64,000 nt of DNA, taken from Liolophura sinensis. Its lineage: Eukaryota; Mollusca; Polyplacophora; Chitonida; Chitonidae. Below are positions 12,401 through 22,750 of this stretch, in pieces; the first letter of the stretch is position 1, and every line of letters starts with the position of its first letter. The stretch is taken from positions 4,443,152 through 4,507,151 of the forward strand of contig NC_088305.1 of the NCBI RefSeq assembly GCF_032854445.1, read 5' to 3'. The notes beneath the pieces were generated by a model. That model was not told the origin of the DNA. It worked only from the letters and a program-made list of their open reading frames with translations, and did not search any database. A program made the translations under genes and the position numbers.

Positions 12401-12828
12401 GCAACAACCAAAGCAAATTTTGTACAGAAACCTTTGACAGCGCCGACGTCACTGGGGACACGGTGATGAGACACGAAATGATGGCAGAAAACACAAAAAG
12501 GTTTGTCTAACCCTTCGCTTTTAATAATACTTTATATAAAAAAATATATAAAATATGCACAACTTAATTCATTCCAACAGACACCTGAACCACTTTTATC
12601 GACGAATGCTGATAAAATAGTTCCGTGCAAGTGGACACCAGTGGTAAGACTGGGTCCGACTCAGCTCCAAAGGTCAAGCATGTCTAATGCGGCAGTGATG
12701 TAAAGCGAGCGTAGAGAGCGGCGCATACATTGTGAGGAGCATGCTATTCAGTATCTAACCTAGAATTTCAAAGGGCAAAGTGAACACACATACCTTAAGC
12801 TGTAAACCTTGAAGACTCCCTCGAACAT
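3569..12828 (-). CDS. Single-pass membrane protein of unknown family, whole gene (4 coding exons)
   Basis: Joining 12828-12794, 11213-11169, 8407-8265 and 5442-3569 gives one open frame of about 698 residues. Split codons at the three junctions (AG+C, AT+G, G+GG) are all sense, and all introns are GT-AG. Residues 1-32 are polar with MELGEQINRMLRHH just before a hydrophobic helix (about 33-50, ALTIVVIMVVTALGTTYW). The rest is a polar tail rich in Asn, His, Ser, Thr and Lys with no second span. A strongly basic run (KQQKRKKRKR) lies near residue 200. The helix and its TTYW ending recall the first span of claudin/PMP22-type tetraspan proteins, but the extracellular loop and later spans are missing. 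I do not recognise the family; function unknown. Confidence 0.7.
5801..6070 (+). mobile_element. full-length tRNA-derived SINE (family A)
   Basis: The head has tRNA-like boxes: GTGGCTCAGTCGGTTAGCGC (A box) and GTGAGTTCAAGTCC (B box). The body runs to a tail of AAATAAATAAAT. The 14-bp sequence CTTCAGTAACTTGC flanks it on both sides (5787-5800 and 6071-6084), a perfect target-site duplication that marks a recent insertion by LINE machinery. Family A is the commonest SINE in the window. Confidence 0.9.
6905..7190 (+). repeat. dispersed repeat family C, copy
   Basis: Shares ACGACAGTGTGATGATTGGC, AAGGTTTTATTCTATCC, GATTAAGCAGAATGTTAAC, GAATTACTAAAAATGCTG and AACAATGCAAAAGGG with other copies. It lies in intron 3 of gene 1. 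Confidence 0.6.
7205..7452 (-). mobile_element. SINE family A, inverted copy
   Basis: Reading the minus strand gives the family A head, body and AAATAAAT tail. A short internal duplication around AACATGAGCTGGACT (about 7374-7414) distinguishes this copy from the one at 5801. It lies in intron 3 of gene 1. Confidence 0.82.
8265..8407 (-). CDS. Membrane protein gene, exon 3 with the transmembrane helix
   Basis: The 143-nt exon lies between acceptor tgtgtatttttcatggcag and donor gtaagt. It encodes LRHHP, the 18-residue hydrophobic stretch ending TTYW, then HGPNTYVAMNGGFKEKSGHN. Positive charges lie on the N-terminal side of the helix, so the positive-inside rule predicts a cytoplasmic N-terminus and an outside C-terminal tail. 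That fits poorly with the basic cluster in the tail, so topology is open. The final G pairs with GG of exon 4 to give Gly. Confidence 0.75.
8488..8612 (-). mobile_element. SINE family A, truncated copy
   Basis: It begins with the TTTATTTATTTATCC tail and retains the TTGATTGGTGTTTG...CCGTACTCAA part on the inverted strand; the tRNA-like head is missing. Divergence is higher than for the copy at 5801. Confidence 0.65.
8750..9067. mobile_element. right-half remnant of the TTAAAGG MITE family
   Basis: Similar to 39470-39732 in order and spacing: TTTCAGTG, GTGTCGTGATTAGA, GTCCACCTTAGAAATCAAAT, then TTTAGTGATG and TTTTTTCCTTTAA. The left half is absent. Confidence 0.5.
9341..9422. repeat. (AT)n microsatellite, 82 bp
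   Basis: Uninterrupted AT dinucleotide run of about 41 units. Confidence 0.97.
9635..9860 (-). mobile_element. decayed SINE with the ACGACGTTAA-type 3' tail
   Basis: The left end (CGTCGTACTTAACGTTTTGTCAGTCACATGACG) is the inverted 3' tail also seen in SINE family B. The rest (AAGTGCTGCCCCCACTGAAG...) differs from family B, so this is a different SINE sharing the tail. Borders are approximate. Confidence 0.5.
10095..10235 (-). mobile_element. SINE family A, 5' part only
   Basis: The minus strand reads a degraded tRNA-like head with GGGCCTCAGTGGTCAGGTGG and a B-box-like GAGTTCAAACC. The tail is gone. Confidence 0.45.
10262..10388 (-). mobile_element. SINE family B, internally deleted
   Basis: On the minus strand the tRNA-like head (CTGGATAGCACAGTTGGTAG, B box near CATCAATCCTGG) runs to GACTTTAAAAGAG and then jumps straight to the tail GTACGACGTTAAACCCCAAG. 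About 200 bp of body is missing relative to the copy at 37465. Confidence 0.65.
10868..11100 (-). repeat. dispersed repeat family C, inverted copy
   Basis: The minus strand matches other family C copies: ACCTCAGTGTTTTATTCTAA, TGTAAATGCTTAAATGGTAG, ATGGCTTAAGAAGAATTAAG and TAGAATTACTCA. Unclassified; probably a non-autonomous element. Confidence 0.6.
11169..11213 (-). CDS. Membrane protein gene, 45-nt exon 2
   Basis: A very good acceptor (gccttcttcccctttcag) and donor (GAT followed by gtaagtat) frame a 45-nt exon. In the phase required by exon 3 it reads SDTDMMELGEQINR with no stop. AT at its end joins the G of exon 3 to give Met. The encoded peptide continues naturally into the basic residues that precede the membrane helix. 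Confidence 0.68.
11214..12793 (-). other. intron 1 of gene 1 (if exon 1 is right)
   Basis: Phase-2 intron of 1.6 kb from gtatgt to tttcag. I see no exon or well-defined repeat in it. The segment near 12715-12745 resembles one near 19235-19270 (GGCGCAT..., TGTGAGG, then ATGCT), suggesting a short dispersed repeat. Confidence 0.4.
12794..12828 (-). CDS. Membrane protein gene, putative first coding exon
   Basis: ATG then ten codons (MFEGVFKVYSL) plus two bases, followed by donor gtatgtgtg. The remaining AG joins the C of the next exon to make Ser. The frame upstream of the ATG reaches TAA at 12862-12864 with no usable acceptor between, which fits a first coding exon. The exon is short and rests on splice signals and phase alone. 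A competing first exon is possible at 24181-24200. Confidence 0.5.
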
Positions 12829-13666
12829 TAGAACCAAGAAATTCCAATGAAATAGAATGAATTAATCATCATGGCTTAATGCCACATCGGCACCATTGAA
12901 ATAGACAACTGTATCAATTAAATATATTATTATAAGTAGCATTGGTCGCCTTCAATTATCTGGGAATCCCCTCTTAGTCATTCTGGAAATGCCCTATTTC
13001 TTGGAATTCACCAAGTTGCTCAAAAAAAAAAAACAAAAAAAAAAAAAAACATTGGCCTACTAACTGACCTACTGGCCACATTTTCACTTTCGATTGTCAA
13101 TCAGGCCGTTACAATGTGCGATCGCACTGTATGCGTAGGTGGTGAAGCAGCCGAGATGGATTAGGGCTCAGACTACATAATTCATAAACTCGTCACAGTG
13201 CTTAATTCATCTGCACTGGAAGTTGGAAAATATTGATATATAGTTTCACATGATTGTGTATCAAATGATATTTTAAAACGGCATATGAGTTATCCTAAAC
13301 TAAATGGGCGTTAACATCGTTGTATTTTTTTTACCTAATTCTACTTCTATACTTCTACTATTTAACCCTTTACACGGACAGTTAAGCTTGATTACATTAA
13401 TCTATAGCACAAGTAAATAAACGAAGTAATTGCGACAAAGTTCAATTAGACGACCTCACTATTTGCACTTTAATCAACTTTAAAAGAATTGTTAGTCAGA
13501 ATTATTAATATATGAGTTACGTATTCACACTACTCATTTAGATACATAAATAGTAGCAACTTGCACTCTCTCCGCTAGCACTAGGTACATAAAAACTAAT
13601 GTGATAAGCTGGACAGAAAGTCTGCGGTCTGAGTGATGCTAGAATGTATTCTGTTATTATGACATA

Positions 13667-13900
13667 GTATTTATTTATTTACTTATATGTTTATTTGATT
13701 GGTGTTTTACGCCGTACTTAAGAATATTTCACTTATACGGCGGCGGCTAGCATTATGGTGGGAGGAAACCGGGCAGAGCCCGGGAAATCCACGATCATCT
13801 GCAGATTGCTGACAGACCATAGCATAAAATCATGTAACTCTGTTCATGTAAATGCTTAAATAATGGCACCTTACATACATCAAATATGTTTAGGTCACTC
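13667..13900. repeat. truncated SINE A joined to family C-like sequence, copy 1
   Basis: An inverted SINE A tail and body (TTTATTTGATTGGTG to about 13805) passes into GCATAAAATCATGTAACTC and GTTCATGTAAATGCTTAAAT. The same composite occurs at 14105-14310, breaking at the same SINE position. Confidence 0.65.
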
Positions 13901-14104
13901 GTGCTTTAGCTAAGGACACATCTCTTAACACGTTCACGGGACGTTTATTTCTAAACGCCATTTTTACTGCATGTTTATGACGTCATTTGAGGTTTAATTA
14001 TATCTATCTGAACAGTAACACTTCCATGGATGCCTTTCGTATCACTTTCATTTTCACAGATAGTTGATTTTAGTTGTGCCACTTCATGTTTGTTAATTTA
14101 GTTA

Positions 14105-14310
14105 ATGTTAATGTATTTAGTTGATTGGTGTTTTACGCCGTACTTAAGAATATTTCACTCATACGACGGCGGCCAGCGTTATGGTAGGAGGAAACTGGAC
14201 AGAGCACAGGGAAACCCATGATCATCAGCGGGTTGATGACAGACTTTAGCATAAAATCGTGTAGTTCTGTGCATGTAAATGCTTAAAAGATAACACCTTA
14301 CATACCTGTT
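14105..14310. repeat. truncated SINE A joined to family C-like sequence, copy 2
   Basis: Second copy of the composite at 13667-13900, about 435 bp downstream in the same orientation. Identical SINE truncation and shared flank point to duplication of one composite, not two insertions. Confidence 0.65.
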
Positions 14311-14513
14311 CTAAGCCACGGGGTATTTCAGTGTAACTATTCACAATGGAAAAATAATCTAATGCTATAGTTCGGAATGAATTTCATACATGCAACTTAG
14401 AACTTCAATAATGACAAACTACGTTTCCTTTATCTCCTTAGCTGAATGTTTACATCTGGAAAGGATATCATATTATACTTATCTAGCCTACTTGGATATA
14501 GCCTCGTGCTAAA

Positions 14514-14648
<135 letters not shown>

Positions 14649-14802
14649 GACCGCTTCACATGTAAGACTATATTTACATGTATGCAGATTAGCAGCAATT
14701 AGCTAACATATAATGTAGAAATAATCTTAAACAGCCTTCTTTGTAAAAAATGCTCGTATGATTACTCTTAAACTAAATGAAGGTTGCAACAGGACAATAT
14801 GC

Positions 14803-14909
14803 CATAAACTTGTTACAAATCTGTGACCAGTTTATAACTCATAAACTTGTTACATCTGTAACTAGTGTATAACTCATAAACTTGTTACATCTGTAACCAG
14901 TGTATAACT
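14803..14909. repeat. three tandem copies of a 35-37 bp unit
   Basis: The unit ATAAACTTGTTACA(AA)TCTG followed by (T)AACTAGTGTATAACTC-like sequence occurs three times, with small indels and substitutions. Confidence 0.85.
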
Positions 14910-15674
14910 GCACACAGTACGCTTAAGGACAAAAATGTATCAATGGCATAATAATATTCAGTTGTCTGTAAAACTGCTTAGTTTCTTTGTCTTCACACTC
15001 TACACACTCACTATAAGGTTAAGATTAAGATTAAGATTAAGTAACTATTGTTTCAACAGTGAATAACTTTTCAAGTGGCTCACGTTTGGTAGTTTACGTA
15101 CAATAGCCTTATGAATACAGGGCTGTAGAAACAACAGCTAACTGCGTATAGTTTTCTCACACCAGTTAAATATTTAAAGGTATGATTTCTCTAGAGGAAT
15201 TAAAACTGACAAAATCAGTTTAATACTATTATTTACATATTGATTTATTTAAAAAAAAAGGCAACCATGAACTTAAAAATATGCCGGAGCTGAGTGCTTT
15301 GGCAGGGTAATGCAAACATACATATATACAAAGGACAACACATGGCCTATCCCCATCTCCGTTACCTGACATCTACTTTACAAGGAGATGCGGTTCCCAA
15401 GCACACACCTTGGTAAGGTCCCAAGACACCGCCACAAAATCTGATAATTAACAAGCTTCATACAACGTTGGAGAAGATCTAACAGCAAATCCTACAATTT
15501 CCCAGACAAGGTTTAATGATCTTTATTGTGACATACGCATGTACTTTACTTTGACCGTATATTCTTTGTATTTAAGAGTTTTGTTTATTACATTTTTAAA
15601 ACGTTTATGCCATACTGAGACCGTAAAAGTGTGCTGGCAAATATTCTGAATGAACAAGACTTTAGTAACGCTAA

Positions 15675-15713
15675 ATGTCCCCTCAGCTAATGGCATTGTC
15701 ACCCAAATACCAG
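15675..15713 (+). other. possible plus-strand mini exon
   Basis: ATG then 12 codons ends CAG followed by gtaagtat. The internal sequence TGTCCCCTCAG could also act as an acceptor, leaving a 27-nt in-frame exon. No partner exon was found. Confidence 0.2.
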
Positions 15714-18334
15714 GTAAGTATAAATTTCGCTTTTATTTATAATGGCGGTGTGTTACTTCCAGCACACCTTGTACATGTAGCCCTAGGCCTGTTTAACAAT
15801 ATTATGTGAGAAACGTGTGACAGAGAGAAATCCCCGTGAACCTCATTCCCTGCGGAGGCAATTAGTTTTAATCAAAGTTTGTTAAGGTTCGCTAACAGCC
15901 TAAAATTGTGGTGCCTAAACTGGTAGCTATGTAAATTTAACATATGATAGGGACAGGAACTGTAGGCTTAAGTCCGGAGAATGATTAGAGTCGTTGTGAT
16001 AGCGCCAAACTGGTATCCAGACTGTTCTAAACGGTAAAATAGTCATGGTTTTTATCATTATTCTTAATTAACGGTAATTGCCCGACGTTGCAAAGTGTTG
16101 TTGTGACTGATGATCGATGTGGGTAGTTAAATTAGTACAGAAATTTTAAATCTAACGACAGAGTAAATCGCACAGCTGTGTTGTTGTTGTCTAGCCCTAG
16201 TCAAAATGTTTAATGAAGCTAGAACAAGTATTTTGTTAAATATAAGAGATATTCGGCACTTAGTGACTTCCACTAATAGGAGTCAGATCGGTTACGAGGT
16301 CTTATTGTCTTATATAGCGTTACGATGATTACAGGTAGGCCTAAATATCAGATGAGTTTACGGAGAATTTGCTGAGATGCCGTAGCCTGATAACCGGTCC
16401 AGTGAAATATACACAGTCACTACCATGGCAATCGGGGGTCTGGCAATTAAGAGATTTGTATAGTTTTTACCTGGTAAGGATCATTGTTCACATTTTCTGT
16501 ATACCGGTGTAATGTACTTCTGTGGTGAAGCATGCTAGATGTTATTATTAAATATGTCATTGAATGTCATATTTTGTGGGAAATCCTATTTGAGTAGGCC
16601 GACAGGTCAATTGGTGTTTAATTCGTGCTTTTAGTGACGGGTGTTGAAAACAGTTTCATTTTAAAAGCAATAAACTTTATGTATGCTTATAACCTATAAA
16701 AGGCTTTAACTCGACCGCCTATGGATAACAACTCGTGTTAATATATATTAGACAATCACTGCGTAGCTTATGCGTAACGCTGTTGACCTAAATGGTATTT
16801 TTCAGAAATGAAAATGAAAATTATATGTACTTATCAAAATTCCGCGGATCTCCCCAAACGTTGTTAGTCCACTTTTCTGATCTAATTCTACCTCTCATCA
16901 TTAGTACGGCAGTTCAGGAGAAACCTTACCTGATGAGAACAGCTGATTTTACCGGTAATTAAGATGTTAAGCTGTTATCTCGCGGACTCTGTAGGTGGAT
17001 CCCTCAGGTAGGTCTCCTGGGTCTAGACTACATCGATGACGTCACTAATATATTACAGGTTGAGCTAAATTGTAATTACGAACTATAATTTAGGTGTGTC
17101 TTGTCTCTCACAAAGCCGTAGCGGATTAATGTAAATGTGTTGAAGACAGAAACCAGATCTCTCAAAATATCACTGCTGTGAGATGTGGTAGCTACTCAAA
17201 CAAGGCGCTGTACATGTACCTCAAGGGAGACCAATATTATAAGCGCTTGACAGAGCTATTCCCCTTGATTCAACCAAAACTGTTTTATGTAACATTCAGT
17301 ACATGTACAGTTAGGTGGGCATGACTTTCTGTCACGTTTTATGAACCCCTCTAGTTTATGCGTATTTTCCGTCAGTGCTCGAAAAATATTCGGAAATGAC
17401 GTCATCGATGAACATACTGGGAGCATGAGGTCAGCTTAGCGACCACAATTTGTGTGTTCCCCCAACAAAGTTGTTTTGACAGATATCACCGTTGGCAGCA
17501 GGCCACTTAATTGCCGGACAGACCGCTTTACCTAAGAAAAGCTGTAGTCTATAGCCATTCTTACGGACAATGGAGAAAACTGAAACACTTTTTGGTCGTT
17601 TGCATGTTAAGCAACTCTTCTCAATACGTACAGAGAAATAAAAACCAAGCATTTCATGTACCTTTTTAAGTTAACATTTAAACCACGTCACACGTTTGAT
17701 ACTGCATACTTTGATACTACTTTTGTTGTGGCAACATAGACGAGTTGTTCATAATAATAATTTCCAGAATCCAAAAATAAGCTCTAAAATTGGGCTTCAG
17801 GGTTTGACAACTGAAAATGACTTTGTGGGATCAATCCCTGCTCAGATCAGACATCTGAAAAAAATTTAGATTTTCAGGAATTCGTGTAAAGCTGACCTAT
17901 AAAAACTGAAATGCACGTGTAATGTAGGAACTCCTTGGTCAGGAGACTCTACTCTGTGAGAATGGTTCCATGATGCTTTCAACATTTATTATGGTTAAAT
18001 ACAGTAGACGAACCACCTCGATACTATCTCACTGGACTGAATTGAACGCCGAGGAGAGCAATGAACACGCATACAGGCACCTGTGGTTATGCATCCGATC
18101 ACTCCACGTTAATTATAAAGGTGCAGTAAGCTTAGATAGACCGGAAGAGGAACAAGGCGAATAATAAAACTAAAAAGATATACGTGTAGCCGCGGATAAC
18201 ATCCTCTCAGGGATATGTTTTTTTTGTTTTTTGTTTTTGGTAACTTTCACCGCCATAACCTATCGGCCAAGTCATTAACGAAAGTTTTAACCAACGCATA
18301 TTTGTGAAAGAGGGTCCAGTATGAGCAAATATAA

Positions 18335-18365
18335 AGGTGTGGTGGGGTGGGGTGGGGAGAGGGTT
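18335..18365 (+). other. G-rich run, possible G-quadruplex
   Basis: Four or more runs of three or four G occur within about 30 nt (GGGGTGGGGTGGGGAGAGGG). It abuts the tail of the SINE at 18366. Confidence 0.5.
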
Positions 18366-18560
18366 GTAGAGTGAGTGAGTGAGTGGTTGGGGTTTAACGT
18401 CGTGCTCAACAATTTTTCAGTCATATGACGACGAAGGCATCATTAGGGTGTATGTAGTGTACCTCCTTGTTGCAGGACGGATTTCCACCGCTCTTTTATC
18501 TAGTGCTGCTTCACTGAGACGACTTATCGAAGGCAAGTAAGCCGTCCCGCCTGAGCCATT
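18366..18560 (-). mobile_element. SINE family B, 5'-truncated inverted copy
   Basis: Starts with the GAGTGAGTGAGTGAGT tail, then GGGGTTTAACGTCGTGCTCA and the body TCCACCGCTCTTTTATC...CTTACTTGCC-type sequence read inverted. The tRNA-like head is missing. Confidence 0.8.
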
Positions 18561-19419
18561 ATACTACATCTACAGTTATTTTCCTGGGCGTTGCGTAAGA
18601 TCATAGTGTAGTCTCATCCCTCTCCCAAACGTCCTCTTAAATCCTTTTAAGGCAAATCAAAAACACGAGACCAATCCACTCGGTCGACAATGTCAAATAT
18701 CAGAAAGACAAATGAAAACGGACAATGGAAAAATGATCTCATATGGCTATAACATGAGACTGTAATCCGCTGCTAACTGTATAGTGGCGAAAAGTGACGC
18801 TATTCATTTTCCCAAGAATCAAAATAGGAATGATATATATCAGTTTTATATATAAAAAGGATTACTCTTCCTTGTAAAATGTGTGGGAAATGAGTCGTCT
18901 TCGTGGAATGGAGGCATTACCAATTTATTAAAATACAATAACTAAGCTACCACTTAACACATTATTTGATATATTACACGCCTGTGCCAAGTAATCACAC
19001 TGATCGTATAATTACAGTCCAATCGTTTCAAGACAACGCCATAACGTGCATCGACGTCATCGAAAATAAATCGAAGGGTGTGCAACATGTATATAGATTG
19101 AAGAGTTCAAACTCGAAACTTCACTACTACATTAATAAATGTTGATTATAAAGGTCTGGCCGAGCACATCAGTAGTAAGCCAAAGTCTGTCCAATGTGAA
19201 ACTCTAGTTTTGACTTTGACGTATAAGAAGAGCAGGGAGGGGCGCATGCGCTGTGAGGGTATGCTCTAACCCCAGTACTATTCATACCAGTGTTGAATGA
19301 CGGAGAATCATGTAATACCTCACAACATTTTTGTGTACGTTTCAACCGGAAAATACTTCATGTATGTTGATGATAAGTTTTACTCTTAAACAATAACCTG
19401 AAAAGAATATACCAAACGT

Positions 19420-20000
19420 CATGACATCTGTATTTATGTAAGTAAAAATGCACAAGGAAAAAACTGGGGATATGGCTCAGGCACGAATACAAACGAACAT
19501 ATATTTACCTATGCAACAGCCAAAAATCAAAACCGCAAAACAACTGGATTTGTAGACTGGATCCTAAGCTCAGGGCGATCTATGTAGCAGTAATATCAGA
19601 GAAATGGCAATCTGGTTATCATGGCAAACTTGCCACAACACAAAACTACCCAGTAAGTTCATACCTAACTATGTAGTAGATATCAGGACAATGGCAAGTT
19701 GTAGCTCAGGCACAAAATCATATCTATTTATGTAGAATATGTAGGGATTATAGCAAGGTGGCTAACATGGCAACGGTAAACATGAACAAATGTGATTCGT
19801 GACACATCATAATATCTGTATCTATGTATCCACCAAAAATTAAACCTGCACGAGGGAAGCAATTATGGTTCTAGCCGAGACACAAAATCATATATATTTA
19901 CGTAGTATATGAAGGGATGATGGATAGAATCCACCGAGTATTCAAATTGAGTATGGAAAACAACTGTAAATATAGCCCGAACACGAATACATGGAGACAG
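19420..20000. repeat. degenerate tandem repeat, roughly 80-bp unit
   Basis: The phrases GCTCAGGCAC(G/A)AA, ATCTATTTATGTAG(T/A)A and AT(A)GGCAA recur in the same order about six times with heavy divergence. Clearest units lie near 19478, 19720 and 19872. Confidence 0.55.
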
Positions 20001-20142
20001 ACAGACGGACAGAATTGCTATGACATAATACGACCAGCCAAATGGCGCCGGGCCTGTATAAAGAGGATTATACTTTCGCTGATATCTTGCAAGAGTTAAT
20101 TACATAAAGTTAACTACTTTTGGAGTATAGGTAACAGATTAT

Positions 20143-20340
20143 TAATTTATTTATTTGATTAGTGTTGTACGCCGTTCTCGAGAATATTTCACTTATACGA
20201 CGGCGGCCAGCATTATGGTGAAAGGAAACTGGGCAGAGCCCAGGAAAAACCCATGACCATGCGCAGGTTGCGGCAGACCTTCGCGAGCACGGCCTGAGAC
20301 GAAGCCAGCATCAGATGGATTTGAACTCACGGCGACCGGA
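20143..20340 (-). mobile_element. SINE family A, inverted copy abutting a SINE B
   Basis: Inverted tail TTTATTTATTTGATTAGTG, body GACGGCGGCCAGCATTATGG, and part of the head up to GAACTCACGGCGACCGG, where a family B copy begins. Confidence 0.8.
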
Positions 20341-20645
20341 TTTATAGTGTTTTACGCTGTTCTCGAGACTTTAAAAGAGGAAGTTGTAACTTCTTTGCTT
20401 GGCGTTCAGCATAAAAGGGATAGTGCAACGACTGGTTGACCTGTATCGATATAATGGCTAGGGCGGGCCGGCTTACTTGCCCTCGGTAAGCCGTCTCAGT
20501 AAAGCAGCACTGGATAAAAGAGCGGTGGAAATCCGTCCTGCAACAAGGAGGCACATCACATACACTCTAAGAATTTCTTCGTCATCATATGACTGAAAAA
20601 TTGTTGAGTACTACGTCAAACCCCAAGCACTCACTCACTCACTCG
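20341..20645 (+). mobile_element. SINE family B, 5' end replaced
   Basis: The body starts at ACTTTAAAAGAGGAAGTTG and runs through GGTGGAAATCCGTCCTGCAA and TCATATGACTGAAAAATTG to a CACTCACTCACTC tail. Where the tRNA-like head should be, about 30 bp resemble a SINE A tail (GTGTTTTACGCTGTTCTCGAG). Confidence 0.78.
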
Positions 20646-20699
20646 AATGTAGACGTAGCCCATAGCATACCCGGAGCGCCGGAGTCCAATAACAGGGAA

Positions 20700-21540
20700 A
20701 GCAATGTTAAATAAAATATTAGGGTGCTATCCTAAAACGTATTGCATATATTGAACTCAGTAGCACAAGGTTGACGTTCCTTCGTTGATTCCTTGTGCGC
20801 ATTCTAAATAACGCAACATACAAACTTCATGACAGCATGTATGCACGTATGCTTGAGGTTTTATGTCGTCATGACTTACTGTATTGTGTATTACAATCAA
20901 TATGAAGCAAACTGTTTGGTGTTGTATCTTAAAAAGTCCTACATATATTGAGCTCTGATTTTGTATTTATATATAGAGCACAATAACACAAGGGTGATAT
21001 TCCATCGCTGATTTGCTGTGTGAATATTACATGTTGTAAAGTACAAAATTTCGTGATAGTTCATAGTGTGTTAAAAAGTATGTTAAATGAAATGTTAGGG
21101 TTGGTTCTTAAAACGTAGTGTTGTCGTCATATGACTGAAAGCCTTTTAAGAACGACCTTAAACCCCAAGCATATATAAAAGAAACGTACGGTATGTATTG
21201 AGCTCAGATTTTGCACACATGTAGAGCACATTAACACGAGACTGATATTCCAGCGCTGATTCGCTGTGTGTATAAATTGCAATCTTCGCGACTTAATGTA
21301 TTTTGTGCTAAAATCTATGTTAATAAGAAGTAAATGTTGGTGCTGATATCTCAAAAATAGGCCGTACGTGGGAAGGTCCGCTAGCAACCTGCTGATGGTC
21401 GTGGGTTTCCCACGGGCCCTGCCCGGTTTCCATCCACCATAATGCTGACCGCTGTCGTATCACTTATGCTCTGTGTGCATATTCATTATCGAAAACTAAC
21501 ACATTCAAGACTTCAGTACTTCGTGTATTCAAAAGAAGCA
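20700..21540. repeat. degenerate tandem repeat, roughly 250-bp unit
   Basis: About three to four divergent units share TTAAAT(A/G)AAAT, CTTAAAACGTA, CATATATTGAGCTC(A/T)GATTTT, AGCACA(A/T)TAACAC and CGCTGATTTGCTGTGTG. SINE tail fragments sit inside at about 20845-20875, 21121-21172 and 21356-21470. Confidence 0.6.
21356..21470 (+). mobile_element. SINE family A, internal fragment
   Basis: Matches the middle of the 5801 copy: GGCCGTACGTGGGAAGGTC, GGTCGTGGGTTTCCC, CCGGTTTCCATCCACCATAA and CGTATCACTTATG. Head and tail are missing. Confidence 0.75.
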
Positions 21541-22750
21541 TGTGTCTCCCACAGGTGAGCTCTCGCGTGATCTGGCTAACAAATTTAAGTTCCTATTTGT
21601 TTGCCCTGTGTTTCTGTATTCAATACATAGACCTGCTTCCTATGCTTATATTATTTTTAAACTTTATCTTTTAACTTTTTTAAAAATTTACCGATAAGTA
21701 AAACTTTTTAATGTAATGACTCCGTCAGCCATCTCAAATTATACACCCAAAATCTCGTTGCATTTTGTAAATTATGACATATAATTATGTTTCTGAACAA
21801 AAGTTACCAACATTTTACCTGTCTATATATTGACAAGGAGCTTGAAATTTGTGTATTTGAGCTCGCACCTCCACAGTTGAAGTCCAGCTGTCTACTGATT
21901 GAGCTAAATTTTAATTCTCACAAACTAATGCTAGTATAAGCGGTGGAAGACTGCTCCCGATACAGACTTGTCTTCAATCTAATTGTGCTCATGAAGAGTA
22001 ACATGTGCTCAAAACATATTTCTAAGACCAAAAGATCAGAATCAGTCGACTTTGTCAATGACAAAAGTTTACGTAAAACAAAGACCAGGTGCACAAAAGT
22101 AAAGCGGAGGTCGTGCGCGCGTGTGTGCAGGTGCCATTCCCTATCCACACGACCCTCCATCCATCCACCTCTCTCCACCTCCTTAATCCCCATGCCCTAT
22201 GAGGTCATAGAACCCTGCTTCACGCCTAACCAGTCATTTTTCACCGCTACTCACTCAGGGTTAGGATCTATTTACCGGGGCTTCGATCGTTACTCAGAAT
22301 TAAGCCACGTATCTTATATACTACCTGGTCGATTTTTGTATGTGTGTGTTTTTTGTTTTTTTTTGGTGTTGTTTTTTGGAAAACTCTCTGGTTTCCGTCT
22401 TTGCAATGTCTTAATGGCCGCCTTCTAGACGACGTAGGGAATACGAATCGGTGGCATTGGTGGGAATTATCTAAAGTTGATGATGCCCGGGGAAATAACA
22501 ATGCAAATAAACGTCAGAGACAAACTTTCAGCCCAACAGCCACTGTCAATGGCTTCGTCTTTTTCGAGCAGACGTCACATTTATCTTTTTTGTACTTTGC
22601 AGGAACGCAGTCTCTTTCCCATAATGATGGGCTTCGTCCGTAAAAAAAGTAAGCAAATGAGAAGCAAGACTTAGAAGGTTAAACCAGATGAGACAGAAAG
22701 GACAGTTCCCCGAGGGCGCAATACATAAACATAATTCGTTTCCCGATGAA

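Noticed and set aside
21943-22428. 161-codon plus-strand ORF
   Set aside because: Composition is unlike a folded protein, the frame runs through a T/G-rich low-complexity stretch, and overlapping frames on both strands are also open.
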